Below are positions 54,880 to 62,991 of a DNA stretch of 64,000 bases, in pieces (within the stretch, counting starts at the first letter, position 1; every line of letters begins with the position of its first letter). Made by a program: the position numbers and the translations under genes. Source of the stretch: DATFVA01 sp963774455 (GTDB taxonomy: Bacteria; Bacteroidota; Ignavibacteria; Ignavibacteriales; Ignavibacteriaceae). The DNA lies in the NCBI GenBank assembly GCA_963774455.1, contig CAVZFD010000002.1:124001-188000 (forward strand), read 5' to 3'. The notes below the pieces were generated by a model. That model saw only the letters and a program-made list of their open reading frames with translations. It searched no databases and was not told where the DNA came from.

Positions 54880-55815
54880 ATGAGTGAAATGCATGCCGTA
54901 AAACAGGCTATTATCGACTATATCGCAATAACAATAGGGGCAGCCTTGATGTCCATTGGTATCGGAGTTTTCCTGGTTGATGCAAGGGTGGTGCCGGGAG
55001 GGGTAAGCGGACTTGCGATGGCTGTATATTATTTATCGAATAGTACTATTCCTATTGGATTAACGATTTGGGTTTTCAATATTCCGCTTTTCATATGGGG
55101 AATAATTTCCCTGGGTAAAAGTTTCGGGATCCGTACATTTGTCGGTTTCACACTAAGCTCATTCTTCATAGATTTTTTCAGGGGGGATATTCCGGGTTTC
55201 GGATATATCAGGCTTCAGGACACTCAGACAATCAAAGATCTGCTTCATAATGATTTCCTGTTCCTGGTGCTTGTAGGAGGTGCTCTATTAGGAATTGGTC
55301 TCGGAATTATATTTAAATTTAAAGGAACTACCGCAGGCTCGGATATTGTGGCTGCCATAATGCAGAAGAAGTTCGGTGTTAAACCGGGGATGGCAATAAT
55401 GATAATTGATTTTGTTGTTATTGCCATAGCAGGATTCATTATTGAATTCAAACATCTTTCTCCCGACCGTCCTGCCTTTGCACTGACTCTTTATGCTTTC
55501 TTCCTTCTATTTATTGCTTCAAGGATTATCGATGTCATTATAGACGGTTTCGATTACGCAAGAGCTGTATATGTCATCTCTGATAAATATCCGGAAATTG
55601 CCAAAGGATTAATGGAAAAGACAAGCCGTGGGGCAACAGCACTTAAGTCAAGGGGACTGTATAAAAATGTTGAACGTGAAGTTATTGTTACCATTGTAAC
55701 CTTAAAGGAATTGGGGACGGTTACAAATCTGGTTAAAGAAATTGATCCCGACGCCTTTATGATAATCAGCAACGTACACGAGGTGAGGGGAGAGGGATTC
55801 AGGAGAAGAATATAA
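54880..55815 (+). CDS. YitT-family membrane protein (DUF161/DUF2179)
   Basis: 311 residues. The N-terminal half has five hydrophobic segments (about 12-35, 50-70, 78-100, 120-145 and 165-190) with VDARVVPGGVSGLA, and the C-terminal soluble domain (about 225-311, TSRGATALKSRGLYKNVEREVIVTIVT) is DUF2179. Function of the family is unknown; some are cell-envelope proteins. No nearby operon partner. Confidence 0.85.
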   Translation: MSEMHAVKQAIIDYIAITIGAALMSIGIGVFLVDARVVPGGVSGLAMAVYYLSNSTIPIGLTIWVFNIPLFIWGIISLGKSFGIRTFVGFTLSSFFIDFFRGDIPGFGYIRLQDTQTIKDLLHNDFLFLVLVGGALLGIGLGIIFKFKGTTAGSDIVAAIMQKKFGVKPGMAIMIIDFVVIAIAGFIIEFKHLSPDRPAFALTLYAFFLLFIASRIIDVIIDGFDYARAVYVISDKYPEIAKGLMEKTSRGATALKSRGLYKNVEREVIVTIVTLKELGTVTNLVKEIDPDAFMIISNVHEVRGEGFRRRI

Positions 55816-56071
55816 ATAGTCCATCCGCCTTCTTAGTACCTCCTCTTTGTTGACTTCTTTAGAGTGACGTTGGATAAGCTTCCTATTATCGAAATACATC
55901 CCCAGATACTTAATTTGATAAAAGAATCCCGGTTATATAGTAATTATATGTTAGTAACCGGCCGGGAGGAGGCCGAAAGCAAACGACAAGAATAGAAGGG
56001 GAAAATAATGCAGATCCGGAAATAAAAATACAGTTTCACGCTTCTGAATTACGATTTTTAGAAGTATTTAG

Positions 56072-56145
56072 TACCCCGGAGAGGATTCGAACCTCCGACC
56101 TGCGGTTTAGGAAACCGACGCTCTATCCTGCTGAGCTACCGGGGC
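56072..56145 (-). tRNA. tRNA-Arg (CCT)
   Basis: A complete cloverleaf on the minus strand. The acceptor stem is GCCCCGG with CCGGGGT, the T-loop is TTCGAAT, and the anticodon loop is TTCCTAA, giving anticodon CCT, which reads AGG. CCA is not encoded. The anticodon stem has one T-C mismatch at its base. Confidence 0.95.
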
Positions 56146-56332
56146 ATAGTAATAATAATTAAACCCTGCTAAGATAAGAAAAACCAGTATTGCATTAAAA
56201 TTTAATATCTGGTATAGAGTTTAGATAAAATATCCCCGATCACATCTAACTGTAACAGCCTAGGGTGATTGTAAGCATAACAAATATAAGGCGCTATGAC
56301 TATAATGCATTTGCAAAAAATATGGTATGGTA

Positions 56333-56494
56333 ATGAAAAAAGCGGTTAAGAAAATATTTGAAGATAATGAGTATTATGATGATATTTTAGGGATGGTAGT
56401 TACACAAAATAAGTTCAAGATTTGGTCTTTAAGGATAGGGCTTCTAGTAATTCCAGCACTTATTATGTTGCTTATTTTGGTGAAACTGTTTTAA
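56333..56494 (+). CDS. Possible small single-helix membrane protein
   Basis: 53 codons encode a charged N-terminus and a C-terminal hydrophobic helix (about 34-50, GLLVIPALIMLLILV). No ribosome binding site is evident. Its end overlaps the convergent marR stop by 4 bases. No family is recognised. It may be a chance frame. Confidence 0.4.
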   Translation: MKKAVKKIFEDNEYYDDILGMVVTQNKFKIWSLRIGLLVIPALIMLLILVKLF

Positions 56495-56940
56495 CCTCTT
56501 AATTTATCAAGAAGATTATTCAGTGTCTCCACCTCGGCATCGTTCAGGGTGGAGAACCTTTTATTAATTTCCCTCAGATCTTCATCGAGGACTTTAAGAA
56601 GATCCAGGCCCTTTTGGGTAATACATATATCCATATGCCGTCTGTCAGATTCGCAGATTTTCCTGTCTACCAGACCCTTTTCTCTTAACCTTTCAATTAG
56701 CCTGGATACATCAGGCATTTTATCTATCATTCTCTTCTTAATAAGTTTCAGATTAACTACGTCCGGATACTGTCCCCTTAATATTCTTAAGATATTAAAC
56801 TGAGGGAGAGTTAGATTATAAGTTTTAAAAACATCAGTGTGAAGGTTTGCCAGCCAGTTTGAGGTATAGAAAATATTAATAGCGGCCTTGTGATAGTCGC
56901 TTTCAAATTTTTGCTGTACGATTTCTTCTTCTAATTTCAT
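56491..56940 (-). CDS. MarR-family transcriptional regulator
   Basis: 149 residues. A winged helix with VNLKLIKKRMIDKMPDVSRLIERLREKGLVDRKICESDRRHMDICIT is a clear MarR pattern. It likely binds a small phenolic or oxidant signal. The pirin gene ends one base upstream of its start, so it is cotranscribed with pirin and maybe yceI, and may regulate them. Confidence 0.88.
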   Translation of the reverse strand: MKLEEEIVQQKFESDYHKAAINIFYTSNWLANLHTDVFKTYNLTLPQFNILRILRGQYPDVVNLKLIKKRMIDKMPDVSRLIERLREKGLVDRKICESDRRHMDICITQKGLDLLKVLDEDLREINKRFSTLNDAEVETLNNLLDKLRG

Positions 56941-56941
56941 T

Positions 56942-57646
56942 TTAATTCATCGGTATTTCAATTATTATAAAATCGCTGTCCTTTTGAGATTTGATTAAAA
57001 AGTTTTCAGAATCAGAAATTCCGGCAGCATCACGTTTATTCAGGGTTATATCATCCAAAATAATTGAACCACTTAAAATAAACAAGTAGGCTCCGTATCC
57101 CTTTTTATTAAAATTGAATGAGTACTCCTCGTCCTTACTTAACTTTCCCCGGTATATTGAAGCATCCTGGTTGATAAATAACCCTTCACCATCTTTTTCA
57201 CCGGATACCACTTTAATCACGCTGTTCTCCTCATCATTAAACTTTTTCTGCTCATACCTTGGATTGATACCGCGTTCTTTGGGGAAAATCCAGAGCTGCA
57301 GAAAGTTAACTTTTTCTGAATCGGACGGATTAAACTCTGAATGAGTAATACCTGATCCTGCAGACATTACCTGGACCTCTCCCACATTTATTACAGATCC
57401 GTTTCCCATACTATCGCGGTGTTCAAGGCTGCCCTCAAGAACGATGGAAATTATTTCCATATTATCATGCGGATGAGTACCAAATCCTTCTCCCGGCTCA
57501 ACGATGTCGTCGTTAAAAACTCTCAGTAGTCCGAAATTCATTTTCTCCGGGTTATAATAACTCCCGAAGCTGAAACTGTGTCTGCTATGGAGCCAGCCGT
57601 GTTCAGCAATTCCTCTTTCTATTGAACGGTGTATAATTTTTTTCAT
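56942..57646 (-). CDS. Pirin-family cupin protein (YhhW-like)
   Basis: 234 residues. The two cupin domains include FGTHPHDNMEIISIVLEG near 53 (metal-binding HPHDNxE) and GSGITHSEFNPS near 103. Pirins bind iron and some are quercetin 2,3-dioxygenases. The ATG at 57646 has AAAGGA six bases upstream, so the longer frame to 57667 is not used. It lies between yceI and marR on the same strand. Confidence 0.88.
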   Translation of the reverse strand: MKKIIHRSIERGIAEHGWLHSRHSFSFGSYYNPEKMNFGLLRVFNDDIVEPGEGFGTHPHDNMEIISIVLEGSLEHRDSMGNGSVINVGEVQVMSAGSGITHSEFNPSDSEKVNFLQLWIFPKERGINPRYEQKKFNDEENSVIKVVSGEKDGEGLFINQDASIYRGKLSKDEEYSFNFNKKGYGAYLFILSGSIILDDITLNKRDAAGISDSENFLIKSQKDSDFIIIEIPMN

Positions 57647-57732
57647 ATTTTCCTTTATCACCAGCAAAAGATTAGGTGTTGTATCGTTTTTTAATTGAGT
57701 AATTAAGCATAGTCTTGCCTTTAGAAAAGGCA

Positions 57733-57752
57733 GGGCCTGAAGTTACAGGCCC
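57733..57752 (-). terminator. Hairpin after yceI
   Basis: A 7-bp GC-rich stem GGGCCTG/CAGGCCC with a 6-base loop, 10 bases after the yceI stop in its direction, followed by TGCCTTTT. It may end the yceI transcript, which would make pirin-marR a separate unit. Confidence 0.65.
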
Positions 57753-57761
57753 GCTCCAAAC

Positions 57762-58316
57762 TTATTCGGCCTTTATTAATTCTACATGACAATTCAATTT
57801 GATGGTCTTGCCTACAACAGCACCGCCGGTCTCTATTAAATTATTCCATTTAAGGTCGTAGTCGAACCTGTTTAATTTGCCTTCAATCTGAAAACCTACT
57901 CTTTCATTTCCCCATGGATCCTTGATTTTTCCGCCATAGGTAACATCGAGGTCAATGGATCTGGATATTCCCCTGATTGTAAGATCTCCCTTAAGCTTGA
58001 ATTCTTCATCACTCAGTTTCTCAATTGAGGAGCTTACAAATTTCATTTCGGGGTGGTTGACTGCGTCAAAAAAATCAGGACTTTTAAGATGATTATCCCT
58101 ATCGATATTTCCCGTGTCTATACTGGCAGTCTTAATCGTTACCTCAACTTCGCTGTCGCTGAAATCCTCACCGGCATCAACATTAATGTCGAATTCTCTG
58201 AATTGACCTTCAACTTCAGAAATAACCATATGCCTGGCAGCAAACCCAAGTTTAGAGTGTGCAGTATCTACTTTCCAATTTGATTTAACCAGGTTATCAA
58301 TATTCATTCTGTCCAT
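57762..58316 (-). CDS. YceI-family lipocalin-like protein
   Basis: 184 residues. WKVDTAHSKLGFAARHMVISEVEGQF, FVSSSIEKLSDEEFKLKGDLTIRG and RFDYDLKWN are characteristic of the YceI lipid- or quinone-binding barrel. No signal peptide, so a cytosolic version. AAGGAAAT precedes the ATG. It is next to pirin and marR, a common stress-related set. Confidence 0.88.
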   Translation of the reverse strand: MDRMNIDNLVKSNWKVDTAHSKLGFAARHMVISEVEGQFREFDINVDAGEDFSDSEVEVTIKTASIDTGNIDRDNHLKSPDFFDAVNHPEMKFVSSSIEKLSDEEFKLKGDLTIRGISRSIDLDVTYGGKIKDPWGNERVGFQIEGKLNRFDYDLKWNNLIETGGAVVGKTIKLNCHVELIKAE

Positions 58317-58497
58317 TTTAATTTCCTTTTTATATTGTTCATAATAATAACTCTGTTAATATATGGAATAACATTAATAGTTACAACATATATTGAATAT
58401 TGAATGTTTGTTGTCACAGATATTAAGAAAATGCCAGATTTTCTCAATTTTGAAGGTTTACCTTAAAATTTTGAAGGGTAGAAAAAGGAAGGAGAAC

Positions 58498-59679
58498 TCA
58501 GGCTTTGCCGTTAAAAGTTGAGATCAGGTTTATATATCTGCTCTTCATTACTTCTCCCGAAATACCGTTTAACTTAGTCAAAGCAATTTCGGTTTGTTTT
58601 TTTCTTATCTCAGGATTCAGGCTTAAATGTATTGCAGCATCAGCTAGTTCTTTTGGGGTTACGTTGTTGATGTACTGAACCGAATCATCCGGAAATAATA
58701 AAGAAAAATCATACAATCGGCTTATAATAACTGGTAAACCGCTTGAAATGTATTCGAAAGCCTTTGTCGGCAGAGCAAGGTTCATATAATCAGTAGTGGG
58801 GTAGGGAATAATGCCGATGTCCGCATTATTTATAACCTCTGGAATTTGCTCGCGTCCGATTATGCCATTTAATTCCACCGCGTTTTTAATATTAAGGTCA
58901 GTGATAATTTTTTCCAGATATTCCTTATATCCTTCCTCATATCTTCCGTATAGAATTAAGACGCTTCCGGGGATCTTTTCATTAATTTCTTTCATAGCCT
59001 CGACTGCATAATGGATACCGAACCTATATGCCATGGTACCATGGTATATTAATTTCACACCATTTGTTAATTCCCGAAAATCCCGGTTCTGGTATTTAAA
59101 TACTTCCTCATCAGCAGAATTAAGCACAAGAGATATTTTAGCTTCAGGCACTCCCCTCGAGATTAATCTTTGCCTGCAGGTTTCAGAAACTGTGATAACT
59201 TTATCTGCAGCTTTACAGGAAATTTTCTCTCCGAATTTTACTATTCCCTTCAGTAACTTATGTTTTTCAGACGGCCATTTTTCCTCAAAAAGCTCTACAG
59301 TTAAATCATGAATATCCAGTATAAGGGGGATTCCCTTCATCTTTTGAATAATTCCTGCAAAAACAAGGTAATCAGGCATATTGTGAGCCTGGATTAGCAT
59401 ATACTTCCTGCGGAAAGCAAGGCTTTGAAGCTTGAAAAAAGCAAGGAATAAAAAAACGGTTGAATAAATAATATAACCAATCATATTTTCTTTTTTGGGA
59501 GCACTCATTATTCTATAGGCAGTTACTTTTCCAAACTTTTCTACCTTTTTTTGATTCCGAACGCTCCGGCATAATATATCAACTTCATAGCCTTTAGCTT
59601 CAAGAGCCTCAGCTTGTCTTCTTATTCTGGGGTCCCCTGGATAGATTGATAGTGCAACCATACAAATAGTTTTTGCCAT
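58498..59679 (-). CDS. Family 4 glycosyltransferase
   Basis: 393 residues of GT-B fold. PGDPRIRRQAEAL near the N-terminus and NADIGIIPYPTTDYMNLALPTKAFEYISSGLPVI near 290-325 show the GT4 sugar-nucleotide binding site. It builds polysaccharide from a nucleotide sugar. Last gene in the minus-strand exopolysaccharide cluster, 12 bases after the deacetylase gene. Confidence 0.88.
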   Translation of the reverse strand: MAKTICMVALSIYPGDPRIRRQAEALEAKGYEVDILCRSVRNQKKVEKFGKVTAYRIMSAPKKENMIGYIIYSTVFLFLAFFKLQSLAFRRKYMLIQAHNMPDYLVFAGIIQKMKGIPLILDIHDLTVELFEEKWPSEKHKLLKGIVKFGEKISCKAADKVITVSETCRQRLISRGVPEAKISLVLNSADEEVFKYQNRDFRELTNGVKLIYHGTMAYRFGIHYAVEAMKEINEKIPGSVLILYGRYEEGYKEYLEKIITDLNIKNAVELNGIIGREQIPEVINNADIGIIPYPTTDYMNLALPTKAFEYISSGLPVIISRLYDFSLLFPDDSVQYINNVTPKELADAAIHLSLNPEIRKKQTEIALTKLNGISGEVMKSRYINLISTFNGKA

Positions 59680-59691
59680 TTATTTTCTGTT

Positions 59692-60636
59692 CTATGTTTT
59701 CTGTATGTTTTTAAATGATTTTTCTTCCGGATTTATCACAAGATTAAGATGTTGAACCAGCTGCCGGGGGAGGCCGTTCCAATATTGACCTTCGTATTTA
59801 TTCTTCACGTAAATCAGAAAATCCTTATAACATTTAACAGGAAATTCTTCCAGCTTATTATCTTTCGAAGTAAAGTTAATATAATCAGGGTGCACGTTAA
59901 CAAGCGCCATACCTTTGTTTTCAACTATCCAGTCAAGTTTCTTAATCCATATATCAGGTGTTTTTTCTTCCATAAGTATGAATAAGGTAAAATCCTGTGC
60001 AAGTGTGTAAGGGAATTCCCAATAGCCGCTTCCGTTTACCCCGCTGCCGATCCATTTAGGAAAAATAGTCCCCAGACCGTCAGACTGTGGTTCAAAAGGA
60101 TCCGTATCAAATGTTGATAAATCGTATTCGATATTTAAAGCATGAATCCATTCCAGATTGTGATGCATCGCAGGTGATCTGAAACCCTTTGCGTTCCATG
60201 CTTTCAGGTATTCATTGATTTTCGGCGCCCGCTTGAAGAATATACTTTTAGACTGAAATAACTTCCCGTCATGTTTAAGTCCATGAACACCTACTTCAAA
60301 ACCATTGTCTACAAGTTCCCGCCTTAAATCCGGAGAGACAACGTAACGCTCAGGAACAAAATTAAATGATGATACAAATCCAAGCTCTTTTTCAAGCTTG
60401 TAAAGGTCTCTGCATTTATCATGTCCTCCTTTAAGTTCGACGTCATGTGTTATTATAAAACTAAATTTTTTATCTGAGGGCCAGCCTTTCCATCCCTCAG
60501 GCTTTGCAGCGGATGTTTCGAGTATTGGCCAGACACTGCTGTATGCCTGCCGCTGACGATTAACGATTTTTCTCCTTACAACAATTTGCGCATTTCTTGG
60601 TATTGCAGGTTTGATGAGATAATAGATTCTTTTCAT
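59692..60636 (-). CDS. Polysaccharide deacetylase-like protein
   Basis: 314 residues. The NodB fold metal motifs are ITHDVE (aspartate, near 62-67) and VHGLKHDGKLF (histidines, near 127-137), with GFRSPAMHH near 160. It may deacetylate an exopolysaccharide. It starts 10 bases after the upstream FemAB-like gene. No signal peptide is clear. Confidence 0.8.
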   Translation of the reverse strand: MKRIYYLIKPAIPRNAQIVVRRKIVNRQRQAYSSVWPILETSAAKPEGWKGWPSDKKFSFIITHDVELKGGHDKCRDLYKLEKELGFVSSFNFVPERYVVSPDLRRELVDNGFEVGVHGLKHDGKLFQSKSIFFKRAPKINEYLKAWNAKGFRSPAMHHNLEWIHALNIEYDLSTFDTDPFEPQSDGLGTIFPKWIGSGVNGSGYWEFPYTLAQDFTLFILMEEKTPDIWIKKLDWIVENKGMALVNVHPDYINFTSKDNKLEEFPVKCYKDFLIYVKNKYEGQYWNGLPRQLVQHLNLVINPEEKSFKNIQKT

Positions 60637-60646
60637 AAGCTTACGT

Positions 60647-61768
60647 TTACAAATATTTGTAGATAATTTTGCCTAGGACTTCAGTCAGGGGCAGCGGAAT
60701 TTTCTTCCATATTGTTTCCTTCAGTTTTCCTGAGGGTGTAATATCGATTAAAGTTTTAGTATTTCCTTGTTCCAGGGGATAATAATAATGATAGATCATG
60801 CTTTTGAGGTTACACCATTTAGATTTATATGCTGCTAATCCTTCCTGTTCTGACTGAACCTCTCCCATATCATAGTACTTGTAACCTTCTTTTTGGGCCG
60901 TATAAATTGCATTCCAATGCAGAAGATCATTTGGGCGGAAATCAAATAGGTCGCGTCTGCTTCCGTTAAAACCGTAAGTAACTGTATCATTAAATGAAAA
61001 GAAAACTGATCCGGCAAGGGCTTCTTTCTCGTTAAGTACTGCCAGATCTACTCTCATTAAATTTTGTGGGGTCAGTTTTTCCCAAAGATCTCTGAAGAAA
61101 TTAAAAGATCGGGCCGGCGTCATATGGAAAGCCATTGTTTCCAGATACATAGAGTACCACTGTTTTAATTCTTCCACGGAAGATATCGTGAGTATAGTAA
61201 GACCTGAGCGCTCAGCCTTATTGACTGCCCTCTTAATTGCTGAATGATTTCTGGAATTACCGAAACGTATTTCCTCTCCTGCAGGAGGAATTTCATATAC
61301 ATATGTTTCCCTCCATGGCACTGCTGTGAATCCATCCCTGATGTAAGTAAGTTTTTCTTCAGGCATCTTTATCTGCAGCTTCACAGTTTTATCCTGTTCA
61401 ACCAGTTCTATTGCCTTATCGATCAGTGTATTATATATATCTTCTTCATAAGCCAAAGGACCTGCCAGGGGTGTCCTTGGAAGAGAGGACAATCTTTTGG
61501 AAGCGGGCAATCCTCCCAGCCCGAGTGGAAACCCCCTTGTATAAAGCAGAGGAAATATTCCCTGTATTTTATCTTCCTCATCAAGACAGATAAGGTTAAT
61601 GCTCCTGGTCCTTGATTCCTTTTGTAGTGCTTTAATCCAATGTAATGTATGATAGATTTTACCATCCGGATGAGATGAAACGAAATTATCCCATTCCGTT
61701 TCTTTAAATGATTCTAAGACTTTGACATTCTTATATCTTTTGATTTTTATAACTGTATCCTGAACCAT
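60647..61768 (-). CDS. FemAB/GNAT-fold transferase in exopolysaccharide cluster
   Basis: 373 residues. The FemAB-type fold shows WDNFVSSHPDGKIYHTLHWIKAL near the N-terminus, SRNHSAIKRAVNKAERSGL in the middle and DLLHWNAIYTAQKEGYKYYDMGEV near the C-terminus. Members attach amino acids to peptidoglycan or modify exopolysaccharides in PEP-CTERM-like clusters. A second gene of similar type is upstream at 61893. The specific substrate is unknown. Confidence 0.8.
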   Translation of the reverse strand: MVQDTVIKIKRYKNVKVLESFKETEWDNFVSSHPDGKIYHTLHWIKALQKESRTRSINLICLDEEDKIQGIFPLLYTRGFPLGLGGLPASKRLSSLPRTPLAGPLAYEEDIYNTLIDKAIELVEQDKTVKLQIKMPEEKLTYIRDGFTAVPWRETYVYEIPPAGEEIRFGNSRNHSAIKRAVNKAERSGLTILTISSVEELKQWYSMYLETMAFHMTPARSFNFFRDLWEKLTPQNLMRVDLAVLNEKEALAGSVFFSFNDTVTYGFNGSRRDLFDFRPNDLLHWNAIYTAQKEGYKYYDMGEVQSEQEGLAAYKSKWCNLKSMIYHYYYPLEQGNTKTLIDITPSGKLKETIWKKIPLPLTEVLGKIIYKYL

Positions 61769-61892
61769 TTATTATACAGAACCTCCTGATTTCTTTAGTA
61801 AAATAAGCACCATCAACCTGCTGTTTTTTGAAGGTAAAACCATGACCGGACGTGAATAATTATTTAAACTTCTGAAATTAATTAGTATCGAA

Positions 61893-62942
61893 TTAACCAA
61901 TATGTCTATATGTAAGAGCGCCTACCAGCTTCAGCAAAGGTATAGGTAGTTTGCTGAAAATTTTTGTATGTATTCCTGATGTTTGGTCTGGGTTAGCAAT
62001 AAATTTATTTTCAGCCAGGTTATATTTATAAGTAAAAATCTTATCTTCTTTAGTTCCCCATCCCAGTTTAAATTGTCTTAATCCTGTATTCTCCGGCTCT
62101 GTTTTACCAAAGCTAAACTCACTGAATCCCTTATCGATAAAATATTTTATTGCTTCCCACATAATGAGATTATTTGGACGGACGAGCTGGAAACTCGTAT
62201 CGGAGGCACCGAATTTATACAATGCCTTGCTTCCGAAATGCAGATATACCGCACTTGCGATTACACGGTTTTCATGGGATGCCAGGACTATAAACCCAAG
62301 ATCCTGCGCCAGAATATATTTATAAATATTTATAAAAAATGAATAAGGCTGAGGCGGAAGTCCATGCTTTTTCCGTGTGATACAATTAAGAAGGTAGAAT
62401 TTATCTGTTGCTTCCCGGGTGTTCAGGAAATCAATTTTAACATTTTCCCGTTGGGCTTTTTTTATATTACGCTTATTATTGGAACTAAAACCGGCAAATA
62501 TTTCCTCTTGTCCGCGGGTCAGATCAAGCTTATGATGGTAATAGTAAGATGAAGGCTCAATGTCATGAAAGAATTTATCACCGCCTCTGAATTCTATAGA
62601 TTTCCATTTCTTCTTACGTCCAATTTCCATTACTTCATCGAACAGGTCAGTGAAATTATCTTCACAAATAGGCTCACAGTAATCGGAAAAGGGTAAAGAA
62701 ACTCCGCGTCTGCCTGTAAGAAAGCTAGCAATTTCCATAAAAGCAATCAGGGAGGATAAACTTTTATCAGAATTATATGCAGCAAGATACTGCGGTGAGT
62801 AATTATAAGTTTCGATTAATACTTTTGCCCAGTTTGAAGTATGAAAAAATGAATATTCAGGATGGGAAAGCAATAGTTCATTCCAGTTTTCAACATTCAA
62901 TGGATTAATAAGTTGTACATTATTTTTCATAGATAAAAACAC
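61893..62942 (-). CDS. Second FemAB/GNAT-fold transferase
   Basis: 349 residues, with the same architecture: WNELLLSHPEYSFFHTSNWAKVL near the N-terminus, SSNNKRNIKKAQREN in the middle and NNLIMWEAIKYFIDKGFSEFSFGKTEPENTGL near the C-terminus. It is a distant paralogue of the gene at 60647. It lies 49 bases after the tyrosine kinase gene. Function inferred from cluster only. Confidence 0.8.
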   Translation of the reverse strand: MFLSMKNNVQLINPLNVENWNELLLSHPEYSFFHTSNWAKVLIETYNYSPQYLAAYNSDKSLSSLIAFMEIASFLTGRRGVSLPFSDYCEPICEDNFTDLFDEVMEIGRKKKWKSIEFRGGDKFFHDIEPSSYYYHHKLDLTRGQEEIFAGFSSNNKRNIKKAQRENVKIDFLNTREATDKFYLLNCITRKKHGLPPQPYSFFINIYKYILAQDLGFIVLASHENRVIASAVYLHFGSKALYKFGASDTSFQLVRPNNLIMWEAIKYFIDKGFSEFSFGKTEPENTGLRQFKLGWGTKEDKIFTYKYNLAENKFIANPDQTSGIHTKIFSKLPIPLLKLVGALTYRHIG

Positions 62943-62991
62943 AACCAGATTCCTCCATTTGAAGGAACCTGGTGAAAATAATTAAAGGGCT

